The notes under the pieces: generated by a model | The model's database searches: none | What the model was told of the DNA's origin: nothing | The model's input: only the letters and a program-made list of their open reading frames with translations | Program-made: the position numbers and the translations under genes | NCBI RefSeq assembly: GCF_013201075.1 | Contig: NZ_CP053708.1 | Span: 2,857,501 to 2,921,500, forward strand | DNA: 64,000 bases | DNA from: Lichenicola cladoniae | Lineage (GTDB): Bacteria > Pseudomonadota > Alphaproteobacteria > Acetobacterales > Acetobacteraceae | Direction: 5' to 3' | Part shown: positions 1-9,099 of the stretch, in pieces | Layout of the letters: each line of letters starts with the position of its first letter | Numbering within the stretch: position 1 is the stretch's first letter

Positions 1-2144
1 AAATAGCCCTGTCCCTCGGAACATCCCAGACTGACAACCTGCTCCAATTGCCTGCGGGTCTCGATCCCTTCCGCAGTCGTTGGAATGCCGAGACTCCGGC
101 ACAATTCCACGATTGCGCGGATGATTGCAGCACCACTCTTTCCCTCGCCCGCGGCAATAAACGAGCGGTCGATCTTTACCTTGTCGAATGGGTATTTCGA
201 GATATAGCTCAGGGAGGAGTAGCCGATCCCGAAATCATCCATCGAAATCGACACGCCATAATCATGGAGCCGCCGGAGCATCGCCAGGGTAGCGTCGTCT
301 TCATCGAGCAGGAGGCTTTCGGTAATTTCCAGCTCCAGGCGTCCCGGCGTCAGCCCCGCCCCTTCCAGGGCAGCTGCGACCGTTGCGGCCAGATCGCCCT
401 TGGCGAACTGCACGGCCGAAAGGTTCACCGCCACCTTCGTGTCGGGCAACCACCCGACAGCATCGGCGCAGGCCTTGAAGAGAATCCATTTGCCGATCGG
501 CTCGATCAGGCCGGTTTCCTCGGCCAGGCGAATGAATGCGTCTGGCGGCACGAGGCCGCGCACCGGATGCCGCCATCGGACGAGCGCCTCGAAAGCAATG
601 ACCCGGTTCTGTGCCAGGTCGACGAGTGGCTGGTAATGCAGCTCGAATTCATTCCTGACCACCGCAAGACGAAGGTCCGCCACCAGTTGCCTGCGTTCTT
701 GTGCACGGGCCTGCATTTCCGGCTCGAAGAACCTGAACCGGCTCTCGTCGTCCGACTTGGCATCGTATAGTGCCAGGTCGGCGCATTTCAGCACCTGCTC
801 CACCTCTGTTCCATCCGTCGGCGCAATGGCGATGCCGATGCTGACCCCGGTGGTGACCTCATGCCCGTCTAACTCGTGCGGCTCGCCGAGCATCGTGACG
901 ATCCGCGTTGCCAGGGTCTCGGCATCCTGTGGCTGCCGCAGGCCGAACTGGATGACGACGAACTCGTCGCCGCCGGGCCGCGCCACGACGCCGGTCTCGC
1001 GCGTGGCATCGAGCAGGCGGTTCGCCACCGAATGCAGCACCCCATCGCCGACGGCGTGCCCCAGCGTGTCGTTGACGTCCTTGAAGCGGTCGAGGTCGAG
1101 CGCAAGTATTGCGCAGCCTTCGCCACGCTGGCTCCGGAGCAGCGCATCCTCCAGCCGCTCCCGCAGCGCACGTCGGTTGAGCAGACCCGTCAGCTCGTCG
1201 TGCCGGGCCATGTGAGCGATACGTTCCTCGGCGTTGCGGCTGATCGTGATGTCCTGCGTGACACCGGCGAGGCGCATGGGCGCACCTTTCGTGTCGAACT
1301 CCGCATGCCCGGTCGATCGCAGCCAGCGCACCTCACCCTGTGGAAGCGTGATCCGGAACTCGATAGTCAGGCTGCCCTGGGCGTCTCCGCGCAACGCGCG
1401 ATCCAGAGCAACGGTCAGGGCCGGCCAGTCTTCCCGGTGCACGACCTGCCTGAGAGACGCCATGCGCGGCAAGGTGCCGACCTCCTGTCCATGGAGGGCC
1501 TCGAAGCCGTGCGAAAACCGAAGCGTGTCGCTCGCCGGATCCCACTCCCACGTGCTCATGCCTGCAGCCGAAATGGCACGAGCCAGCCGGGCCTCGCTTT
1601 CACGCAAGAGGGCTTGCCCCTGGCGGACGTCACCGATGACGCGAAACCGGTCCACCGCGGGCGCTAGAAGATTGGCGTAGCTGCTGAGGAAGATAGTGTC
1701 TTCCTCGGTGAACTTGCGCGCCGTGCGGCTGTCGACCTGCAGAATGCCGAACGGCGGCCTGTCCTTGCCGCCCTTGATGATCACATTGACGAAGGCCCTG
1801 ACGCCATTGTCCGTCAGGTAGGCCGGATACCTGAACCGTGTCTCCGTCTCGATATCGGGAGAGATTACCGGTTCTTGCAGCTTCAGGGCGTGGCCTTCGG
1901 AGGTGTCGTCGGCGGCGTAGATGGTTGCGATGCCGACGACACCGGGTTTCCAGCCTACCCCCGCGCGCACGAGTAGCGTGACCTGGTCTTCCTGTAATTC
2001 GATGACCTTCGCGAGATCCGTGTCCAAGGCCTCGCGTACCAGATGGCAGGCCTCGGTCAAGATTGCGTCAAGGTCGTCCGAGCGAAGGGCGAGCTCTCCA
2101 AACCGCGTCAGGACGATCTGCCGCCGCAGGAGCTCTTGTAGCAT
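1..2144 (-). CDS. GAF-PAS-GGDEF-EAL cyclic-di-GMP turnover protein (3' end outside window)
   Basis: Reading the minus strand gives one continuous frame with, in order, a GAF-like sensor (about residues 20-170), a PAS/PAC segment (about 180-310), a GGDEF domain containing an intact PGGDEF signature near 960-990, and an EAL domain containing DDFGIGYSSLSYI and KIDRSF near 150-240. It is predicted to make and/or degrade c-di-GMP in the cytosol in response to a signal bound by GAF or PAS; no membrane segment is evident. The last few residues of the EAL domain run off the left edge. The start is uncertain: ATG at 2144 lacks a good ribosome site, and the frame stays open to a GTG at 2276. Both catalytic domains look intact by motif, so it may be bifunctional. 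Transcription is convergent with nothing in the window. Confidence 0.9.
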   Translation of the reverse strand, partial: MLQELLRRQIVLTRFGELALRSDDLDAILTEACHLVREALDTDLAKVIELQEDQVTLLVRAGVGWKPGVVGIATIYAADDTSEGHALKLQEPVISPDIETETRFRYPAYLTDNGVRAFVNVIIKGGKDRPPFGILQVDSRTARKFTEEDTIFLSSYANLLAPAVDRFRVIGDVRQGQALLRESEARLARAISAAGMSTWEWDPASDTLRFSHGFEALHGQEVGTLPRMASLRQVVHREDWPALTVALDRALRGDAQGSLTIEFRITLPQGEVRWLRSTGHAEFDTKGAPMRLAGVTQDITISRNAEERIAHMARHDELTGLLNRRALRERLEDALLRSQRGEGCAILALDLDRFKDVNDTLGHAVGDGVLHSVANRLLDATRETGVVARPGGDEFVVIQFGLRQPQDAETLATRIVTMLGEPHELDGHEVTTGVSIGIAIAPTDGTEVEQVLKCADLALYDAKSDDESRFRFFEPEMQARAQERRQLVADLRLAVVRNEFELHYQPLVDLAQNRVIAFEALVRWRHPVRGLVPPDAFIRLAEETGLIEPIGKWILFKACADAVGWLPDTKVAVNLSAVQFAKGDLAATVAAALEGAGLTPGRLELEITESLLLDEDDATLAMLRRLHDYGVSISMDDFGIGYSSLSYISKYPFDKVKIDRSFIAAGEGKSGAAIIRAIVELCRSLGIPTTAEGIETRRQLEQVVSLGCSEGQGY

Positions 2145-2714
2145 CTCATGCTTGCAGGGCTTGCCGTCTTTCAGAACACACTCCGTCTTGTCGGCGCTAT
2201 GGGACGCTAGCAAAACGAAAAACCACAATCCAGTCTCAATCGTGAGACTGCCGAGGCCTGTGGGCTGTCCCTTCACAAGGCGTCCGCTTGCGCATCGGCC
2301 CTGCAGATCCGGGGAAGGCGACCTTTACCTTGGTCGAGACGGCAGGATCCGGGTTCGCTGCCTATCAGCGGGGAAGATCGGAACGGCCGCGTCCGATGAC
2401 GCGAACTTCTCTCGCCTCGGCTGCAGCATCGATCGTTTCAGGTTCTTCGTCGATGAGCCGTCGTCATCCTGAACACGCGAATTTCGATGCTGTGTGATCA
2501 GGATCAGGCTGTGGAGCGGCGTGGGTCGAACCTTCGTGTGCCACCCGGGAAGTCTGGTGCGTTGATGAGCAGTCGTTGGCCTGCTCATCGACTTCCGCCG
2601 ACGAATGTTGTCAGCGTATGGCCCGATTGCGAGCCTTCGGGCGCCGGCGGTTCTCCGGAGTGGGACAGCCCGACAGGCCGTCCCACTCCGTGCGCCATCG
2701 AGGCCCTACCGGGA
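2145..2714. other. Intergenic region between the c-di-GMP gene and the RND pump
   Basis: No convincing gene is seen in either direction. It should contain the promoter of the GAF-GGDEF-EAL gene and the 3' end of the RND operon. A strong hairpin at 2656-2690 is listed separately. Confidence 0.5.
2656..2690 (-). terminator. Hairpin after the RND pump operon
   Basis: A perfect 11-bp inverted repeat (CGGAGTGGGAC / GTCCCACTCCG) with a 13-nt loop lies 25 bp beyond the stop of the RND permease. There is no T-run on the minus strand, so it is either a non-canonical terminator or a 3'-end stabilising hairpin. Confidence 0.5.
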
Positions 2715-5700
2715 TCAGGAGTCCACGGTCTCCCGCGTCGATACCGCAACCACGCTTCTGCGGCGCAGGAACAACCGGACGGCAGTGTAGAATGCAGGTG
2801 TGAACAGCAGGCCGAAGCAGGTTACCCCGAGCATCCCGAAGAACACCGCGGTGCCGAGCGACTGGCGCATCTCGGCGCCGGAGCCGGTCGCCACCGCGAG
2901 CGGTGCCACGCCCATGATGAAGGCGAGTGACGTCATCAGGATCGGGCGGAGGCGGGTGCGTGCCGCGTGGATGGCGGCGCGATCGGGAGGAGAGCCCGCA
3001 TCCTCCTCCTGCTTGGCGAACTCCACGATCAGGATCGCGTTCTTCGCGGCCAGGCCCACCAGGACGACGAAGCCGATCTGCGCCAGGATGTCGATCGGCA
3101 TGCCGCGCAGCGACAGGCCGGTGACCGAGGCGAGAAGGCACATCGGCACGATCAGGATGACCGCGAGCGGGAGACGCCAGCTCTCATAGAGTGCGGCAAG
3201 GACCAGGAACACGAACAGGGCGGAGGCGCCGAAGACCAGCAGGGTCGGGATGCCCTGCTGCTGCTGCTGATAGGCAAGCTCGGTCCATTCGAAGCCGATG
3301 CCGGGCGGCAGCACCTCGTGGGCGAGCTGTTCCATCCTGGCGAGCGACGTGCCGGTCGCCACGCCGGGCGCCGCGGCACCCATGACCTCGGCCGCCGGGA
3401 AGAGGTCGTAGCGCGGTACGCGGTAGGGAGCGGTCTGGCGCGTGATCCGGGCCACGGTCCCGATCGGCACCATTTCGCCTGACGAATTACGAGCCTTCAG
3501 CCGCGTGATGTCGCTGAGATCACGACGGAAGGCGCCGTCGGCCTGGGCGATGACCTCGTAGGTCCGTCCGAGATAGTTGAAGTCGTTGACGTATTGCGAG
3601 CCCAGATAGACCTGCATCGCATCGAACACGTCGTTCGGGGTGAGCCCGACTTTCTCGGCCTTCTCGCGGTCGATGTCGGCGAAGACGGACGGGGTACGGG
3701 TGCTGAAGAGGGTGAAGACGCCGGCGAACGAGGGATCGTGATTGGCAGCGGCAACCAGCTTGTTGGCGGCGGCGGCCAGTGCATCGGGACCCAGTCCCGC
3801 ACGGTCCTGCAACATCATCTTGAACCCGCCCGCGGTGCCGAGGCCCTGCACCGGCGGCGGCGGGATGGTGAGCACGAAGGCGCCCTGGATGACCGAAAGG
3901 CGACGCCGCAGATCGGCGAGAACCGTGGTCGCCGTCACACCGGGGATGTGATGGTTATACAGCGTCGGCAACCCGGAGAAGATCGTGCCGGCGTTCGAGG
4001 CGACGGTGAAGGTCGTCGCATCCAGCCCGGCGAAGGGCGCCACATGCTCGACGCCCTTGGTCGTCATGATGATCTCGACCGCCTGCTTGACGACCGCCTC
4101 GGTCCGCTCGAGCGTCGCACCGGGCGGCAACTGCACGACGGTGATCAGGTAGCCCTGGTCCTGTTCCGGAATGAACCCGGTCGGGGTGCGCGCGAACTGG
4201 ATCCCTGCCACCACGATCAGCAGGACATAGGCCACGATGACGGCGCCGAGCAGGTGCACGAGCCGGCTCGTCAGGCGTCCATACACGTTCGAGAGGCGTT
4301 CGAAGCCCCTGTTGAACCCTCCGAAGAACCCGTCGATCCCGCGCGCCGCGAGCGAGCGCCTCCCATGGTGCTCCTGGTGCGGCTTGAACAGCAGTGCGCA
4401 GAGCGCCGGGCTCAGCGTCAGGGACACCAGGCACGAGATGACGGTCGAAGCCGAGATCGTCACTGCGAACTGGCGGAAGAACTCGCCGCTGATCCCGGAG
4501 ATGAAGGCGGTCGGGACGAACACGGCGCACAGCGTCAGTGCGATCGCGATGAGGGCGCCGCCCACCTCGTCCATGGTGCGATGGGCCGCCTCCTTCGGGG
4601 CCATGCCGAGTCGGATGTTGCGCTCGACGTTCTCGACCACGACGATCGCATCGTCCACGACGATGCCGACCGCGAGCACGAGGCCGAAGAGGGACAGGTT
4701 GTTGAGCGATATGCCGACGGCCGCAAGGATGGTGAACGTGCCGATCAGCGAGACCGGGATCGCCACCACCGGAATGAGCGAAGCGCGCCAGGTCTGCAGG
4801 AAGAGGATCACCACCGCCACCACGAGAAGGATCGCGATGAAGATCGTCTCGATGACCTCGTGGACCGACTTCGCCACGAAGATCGTCGGGTCGTAGATGA
4901 TCTGGTAGCTGAGCCCGGCCGGGAAGTCCTTGGAGAGGGTCTTCATCGTCGACAGGACTTCGTGCTCGACCGCCAGTGAATTGGCACCCGGCTGCGCGAA
5001 GATCAGCAGCGGTAGGCCCGGGCCGCGGTCGGCATACGCGGTCGCGCCATAATCGGCCGCACCGATGGTCGCGTGTCCGACGTCGCGGAGCCGGGTCACG
5101 CGGCCGGCGCCATCGTTCTTGATGATCACGTTGTCGAACTGCTCGGGCGTCGACAGCCTGCCCAGCGTCTGCACGTTGAGCTGGAATGCCTCATGCGAGG
5201 GCACCGGCGGCTGGTTCAGGATACCGGCGGAAACCTGCACGTTCTGTGCCCGGAGTGCCGCAAGCACCTCGCCCGCGTTAAGGTGGTAGGCGGCGATCCG
5301 GTCCGGATCGAGCCAGATCCGCATTGCGTAGTCGCGCGTCCCGAACAGCTGGACATCGCCGACGCCGGCAAGCCGGGCGAGCATGTCCTTCACGTGCAGC
5401 GTCGCGTAGTTCGACAGATAAAGGTCGTCGCGCGACTTGTCGGGCGATACCAGATGGACGGCCAGCAGGATGTTCGGGGTCGATTTCCTGACCTGGACAC
5501 CGAGGCGCTGGACGTCGTCGGGCAGACGCGGCTGGGCGTCTTCGACACGGTTCTGCGTCAGCATCTGAGCGACGTTGAGGTCGGTGCCGATCTTGAAGGT
5601 GACGGTGATGGTAAGCTTGCCGTCACCGGTCGATTGGCTGCTCATGTAGAGCATGTTCTCGACGCCGTTGATCGACTGCTCGAGCGGCGTCGCGACCGTC

Positions 5701-5882
5701 TTGCTGACTGTCTCGGCCGAGGCGCCGGGATAGGTCGTGGTGATCTGGACGGTCGGCGGAACGATCTCGGGATACTGCGCAATCGGCAGGGTAAAGAGCG
5801 CACCAAGGCCGATCAGCGTCACGAACGCGCTGAAGACGGTTGCCAGGATCGGCCGTTCGATAAAGACGTGGGAGAGGCGCAT
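2715..5882 (-). CDS. RND (HAE1 family) multidrug efflux permease
   Basis: This 1055-residue inner-membrane protein is the expected length for AcrB/MexB-type pumps. It starts with the typical first transmembrane helix (FIERPILATVFSAFVTLIG) and has the periplasmic porter motifs (YPEIVPPTVQI, GASAETV). The TM4 proton-relay pair sits in GIVVDDAIVVVENVERN. It uses the proton gradient to expel hydrophobic or amphiphilic drugs through a tripartite complex with the adaptor encoded just upstream (27-bp gap, same strand). No outer-membrane channel gene follows in the window, so the pump must borrow one. The substrate cannot be read from sequence. The divergent TetR gene is the likely local repressor. 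Confidence 0.96.
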   Translation of the reverse strand: MRLSHVFIERPILATVFSAFVTLIGLGALFTLPIAQYPEIVPPTVQITTTYPGASAETVSKTVATPLEQSINGVENMLYMSSQSTGDGKLTITVTFKIGTDLNVAQMLTQNRVEDAQPRLPDDVQRLGVQVRKSTPNILLAVHLVSPDKSRDDLYLSNYATLHVKDMLARLAGVGDVQLFGTRDYAMRIWLDPDRIAAYHLNAGEVLAALRAQNVQVSAGILNQPPVPSHEAFQLNVQTLGRLSTPEQFDNVIIKNDGAGRVTRLRDVGHATIGAADYGATAYADRGPGLPLLIFAQPGANSLAVEHEVLSTMKTLSKDFPAGLSYQIIYDPTIFVAKSVHEVIETIFIAILLVVAVVILFLQTWRASLIPVVAIPVSLIGTFTILAAVGISLNNLSLFGLVLAVGIVVDDAIVVVENVERNIRLGMAPKEAAHRTMDEVGGALIAIALTLCAVFVPTAFISGISGEFFRQFAVTISASTVISCLVSLTLSPALCALLFKPHQEHHGRRSLAARGIDGFFGGFNRGFERLSNVYGRLTSRLVHLLGAVIVAYVLLIVVAGIQFARTPTGFIPEQDQGYLITVVQLPPGATLERTEAVVKQAVEIIMTTKGVEHVAPFAGLDATTFTVASNAGTIFSGLPTLYNHHIPGVTATTVLADLRRRLSVIQGAFVLTIPPPPVQGLGTAGGFKMMLQDRAGLGPDALAAAANKLVAAANHDPSFAGVFTLFSTRTPSVFADIDREKAEKVGLTPNDVFDAMQVYLGSQYVNDFNYLGRTYEVIAQADGAFRRDLSDITRLKARNSSGEMVPIGTVARITRQTAPYRVPRYDLFPAAEVMGAAAPGVATGTSLARMEQLAHEVLPPGIGFEWTELAYQQQQQGIPTLLVFGASALFVFLVLAALYESWRLPLAVILIVPMCLLASVTGLSLRGMPIDILAQIGFVVLVGLAAKNAILIVEFAKQEEDAGSPPDRAAIHAARTRLRPILMTSLAFIMGVAPLAVATGSGAEMRQSLGTAVFFGMLGVTCFGLLFTPAFYTAVRLFLRRRSVVAVSTRETVDS

Positions 5883-5909
5883 GGTCGTGCCCTTCGATTT
5901 CGCTCGAAC

Positions 5910-7154
5910 TCAGTCGCGGCCGTCGTCGGCGGCGAAATGGATAGCGCTCGCCGTCGGCGTGACCTTGGTGCCGGGCATCGCGTGCATCAGCCCGTCGACG
6001 ATCACCCGGTCGGTCGGCAGAAGACCGCTCTGGACGACGCGAAGTCCCTTGTAGAGGGCACCGACCTCGACCGGCTTGGGGATCACGGTCCCGTCCGGCC
6101 CGACAGTGAGCAGGAGCGACTGCGACTGGTCGAGCATCACCGCCTGGTCCGGCACCAGCAGGCTTGGAGTGGGACGGCCGATCTCGACGACCAGTCGCGC
6201 AAACTCGCCGGGCACCAGGAACAGGTCGTGATTGTCGACCAGCGCGCGGGCGTGGATCGTGCCGCTGCTGCGGTCCAGGGTATTGTCGATGAAATCGAGC
6301 TTGCCGGTGTGGGTCGCATGCTTCTCGTCCCCGAGCCGGAACCGCACGGTCTCGCCGAGTTGCCCCGGTGTGTGGGCACGCTGGAAGGCGAGGAAATCGT
6401 TCTCGCTCATGTCGAAATCAAGGTGGATCGGGTCGAGCGACACGACGGTGGCGAGCAGGGTGGTGGCGCTCGCGCCGGCGCGGCTGCCGCTGACCAGGCT
6501 CCGGACCGAGACCTGGTGGTCGTTGATCCGTCCGTCGAACGGCGCGGTCACGCGGCAATATTCAAGGTCGAGCTGGGCATCGCGGACCGCCTCATCGGAG
6601 GTGGCGAGCGCAGCGGTGGCCGCGCGGAGGTCGTTCGAGCGCTGGTCGACGTTCTCGGCGGTCCCGAAATCGGTGCGCTTGAGCTGCTGGGCCCGCCAGA
6701 GCTGCGACGTTGCGAGATCAAGGCGAGCCTTCGCGGTCTGGACCGAGGCGACCGCACTCGCGAGCTTGATCTCGTACGGGCGCGGGTCGATGACGAACAG
6801 GAGGTCGTCCTTGTGAACGATCTGCCCATCCTTGAAATCGATCTCGGAGAGCGTCCCGCCCACCTGGGCCCGCAGTTCGACGCGATCGACGGCGGAGAAC
6901 TGCCCCAGCAGATGGACCTCCTGGGAGACGTCCTGGCGCAGCGGCTCGCTCACCAGCACGCTCGGCGGCGGCGGTGGCGCCTGGATGGCGTGGCTGGGTC
7001 TCGCGGCGCCATCGAGCACCAGGAACCCCGCGGACAGGGCCAGGACCGCGAGCGCGGTCGACCCGGCCAGGATGCCGGCGCGACTGCGGCGGGGACCCCG
7101 CGCGGGCTCGTTGCCTGCAGTTTTGGTCGTCTTGATCGTTTCGATATCGTTCAT
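5910..7154 (-). CDS. RND efflux membrane-fusion (adaptor) protein
   Basis: About 414 residues. An N-terminal transmembrane anchor (STALAVLALSAGFLVLDG) is followed by a lipoyl/barrel-sandwich half motif (ELRAQVGGTLSEIDFKDGQI), an alpha-hairpin of about 100 residues, the second lipoyl half (YCRVTAPFDGRIND) and a beta-barrel/MP domain, as in AcrA/MexA. It bridges the inner-membrane RND pump to an outer-membrane channel. I chose ATG at 7154 because GAGG lies about 10 nt upstream; an in-frame GTG at 7175 is an alternative. It is the first gene of the two-gene pump operon, and its promoter overlaps the palindrome at 7202-7215. Confidence 0.94.
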   Translation of the reverse strand: MNDIETIKTTKTAGNEPARGPRRSRAGILAGSTALAVLALSAGFLVLDGAARPSHAIQAPPPPPSVLVSEPLRQDVSQEVHLLGQFSAVDRVELRAQVGGTLSEIDFKDGQIVHKDDLLFVIDPRPYEIKLASAVASVQTAKARLDLATSQLWRAQQLKRTDFGTAENVDQRSNDLRAATAALATSDEAVRDAQLDLEYCRVTAPFDGRINDHQVSVRSLVSGSRAGASATTLLATVVSLDPIHLDFDMSENDFLAFQRAHTPGQLGETVRFRLGDEKHATHTGKLDFIDNTLDRSSGTIHARALVDNHDLFLVPGEFARLVVEIGRPTPSLLVPDQAVMLDQSQSLLLTVGPDGTVIPKPVEVGALYKGLRVVQSGLLPTDRVIVDGLMHAMPGTKVTPTASAIHFAADDGRD

Positions 7155-7201
7155 GCTGCCGAACCTCAGCCTCACTCAAACTTGCACGAGTAAAAGATAT
7201 T

Positions 7202-7215
7202 ATACCGTTCGGTAT
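7202..7215. promoter_or_regulatory. Palindromic operator between the efflux operon and the tetR gene
   Basis: ATACCG-TT-CGGTAT is a 6-2-6 inverted repeat in an AT-rich stretch between the divergent adaptor and TetR genes. Its size and position fit a TetR-family operator that would repress both directions. Binding is inferred from position only. Confidence 0.65.
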
Positions 7216-7270
7216 CAAAACTGGACGGGTGTCGTCAAGCGTTGTATGCCGGAGTGACGATGCCGCCGGG

Positions 7271-7888
7271 GTGGCGAGAGGGCGATCGGCGGTGGGGCGA
7301 CACAAGAAATTCGATCCGGACATCGCCCTTGCGGCAGCACTTGACGTGTTCCGGCGACAAGGCTTCGAAGGCACGTCCCTGACCGACCTGACGAAGGCGA
7401 TGGGAATTCAACGGCCAAGCCTCTATGCCGCGTTCGGCAGCAAGGAGGAGCTCTTCCGGAAGGCACTCGAGCGTTACCGGTCCGAATGCCCGGTGTTCAG
7501 CGCAATCGCCTGTGGCGAAAGCAGCGCGAGAGCCATGGCCGAACGACTGCTCTACGGCTCCGCGGACCAGCAGCTCGACGGCGCACAGCCACCAGGGTGC
7601 CTTATCACCCTGGGCGCGGTGCTCTGTTCCGATGAGCATTTCTCCGTGAGGCAACTCCTAGCCGATACGCGGCGGACGACGCAAGAAGCATTACAGACGC
7701 GTTTTGATCGGGCTGTCACGGACGGCGAACTGCCTGACGGAACGGATACCGCGTCGCTCGCCTGCTACCTGATGGCCGTCGTCCACGGCATGGCGGTCCT
7801 GGTGGCTTCAGGAACAAGCCGGAGCGCCTTGCGCGACGTCGCCGCGTTCGCGCTGCGAGCGTGGCCGACGAAGCCGGATTGTCACTAA
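7271..7888 (+). CDS. TetR/AcrR-family transcriptional regulator of the RND pump
   Basis: An N-terminal TetR helix-turn-helix is clear: FDPDIALAAALDVFRRQGFE, then TSLTDLTKAMGIQRPSLYAAFG, the family's recognition-helix region. The C-terminal ligand-binding half is diverse, as usual (LACYLMAVVHGMAVLVASG). It is divergent from the RND adaptor and presumably binds the palindrome at 7202-7215, releasing it when a pump substrate binds. Several GTG starts are possible (7229, 7271, 7295); I prefer 7271 because it gives the usual short basic leader (VARGRSAVGRHKKF). There is no strong Shine-Dalgarno site for any of them. Confidence 0.92.
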   Translation: MARGRSAVGRHKKFDPDIALAAALDVFRRQGFEGTSLTDLTKAMGIQRPSLYAAFGSKEELFRKALERYRSECPVFSAIACGESSARAMAERLLYGSADQQLDGAQPPGCLITLGAVLCSDEHFSVRQLLADTRRTTQEALQTRFDRAVTDGELPDGTDTASLACYLMAVVHGMAVLVASGTSRSALRDVAAFALRAWPTKPDCH

Positions 7889-8173
7889 AGGTTTTTCCGG
7901 TCGAGTAGAGAGTTAGGCAATGGCAGGCTGCCTGGGGTGGCGTGCGCGCCTGACGTGCTGGACGCTTTGTACAGGAGATCCCCGCCTGTTAGGCTGGGCG
8001 CCTGTGGCGTGTCTGGATCGTATTTCGCCGAGAACGCCTGCTCAGGACGTTCTACAGCGTTCTTTCAGCCAACACTCGTTATTTCGAAAGATCGAGCCGC
8101 TAATCGTCCTTTAATGCAAACTTTCAAAGCACAGGCGACCAAGTCCCAAATGGGAATGGACTACAGCTTTAGC

Positions 8174-9050
8174 TCATGCCCTGACCGGCTGACCCAAAGA
8201 CGACCAGTCACGTTCGCCCCCACCGGCTTCTATGATCGCATCCATCCGCGTTGCGAGGAGATTGGCCAACGGCAACTCCGCGCCGTCGGAGTTCATGATC
8301 GCCAAGCCGATGTCTTTCCTGCCCAGCCGAAGCGGAAACCCTGCAGGCTCGAAGTGCTGTTCCGCAATCATCGGAGCGTAGCTGGCAAAGATCCGCGCAC
8401 CGAAATCGGTCTCGATCAGCAGCTCCGCCATGCACCCATGCGAAACGCCCTGTGCCGCGGCGATACGCATCTGCTCGCTGATCGTCTCGATGATCGCGGC
8501 AATACCGAAATTTACAGTTGCCTTGGCCGCCGCCGCCATCGCCGGCCGGTCACCCACGCGCAGCGTCTTGGAACCGATGGCGTCGAAGAACGGCTGCGCC
8601 CTGTCCAGATCGCCCGCCGGACCGGCGCTGATGATCGCCAATTCGCCGGAAGCAGCCACGTCGGGCCGGCCAAGCACCTGCGCCGAGTTCAAGCGCTGAC
8701 CTGCCGCCGCATGCGCTTCTGTACGCTGATTGGTCAGCGCGACAGTGACCGTACTGCACGACACATGCAGGATGCCCGGCCCTGCCGCGAGCAGCCCTGC
8801 GTCGCCGAAGGCCACTGCCTCCAGCGCGTCGTCGTTGGCCAGCATGGTGAACACCGTATCAACCCGTGCTGCCGCTGCCGGATTGGCCGCTGACGACGCA
8901 CCGCGCTCGACGAACCGCGACGTCTTTGCGGGGCCCCGGGGAGACGGAATTCATGGCCGCGCGACCTACCGTCGTCGCGGCCATGCGGGAATTAGCCGGC
9001 TTACCTACCGCTGCAAAGCCATAGACGAAGCTCACGTCTTCTACTGAGGT
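8174..9050 (-). pseudogene. Decayed NAD(P)-dependent beta-hydroxyacid dehydrogenase (3-hydroxyisobutyrate dehydrogenase family)
   Basis: The C-terminal three quarters read well in one frame: RVDTVFTMLANDDALEAV, then the catalytic-lysine region AAAAKATVNF, then EQHFEPAGFPLRLGRKDIGL. The N-terminal Rossmann part (DVSFVYGFAAVGKP) lies in another frame. The switch occurs in the GC run near 8937-8943 and an in-frame stop cuts the join. The glycine motif is also degenerate (GFAAVG where GxGxxG is expected). It either reflects a real frameshift or an error in the sequence. An intact C-terminal frame could start at 8854 but would lack the cofactor fold. A transporter gene follows on the same strand side, but no pathway is evident. 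Confidence 0.75.
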
Positions 9051-9099
9051 TACGACCGACCAGTCCCTGGCGCCCTTACAAGGTGGCAGGGTGACTGCA

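Noticed and set aside
2288-2930. Possible small genes between the c-di-GMP gene and the pump
   Set aside because: Translations lack any domain or plausible start, and part of them overlaps the end of the permease gene.
5073-7193. Long plus-strand frame opposite the RND adaptor and permease
   Set aside because: Antisense shadow of the efflux genes; no ribosome site or recognisable domain.
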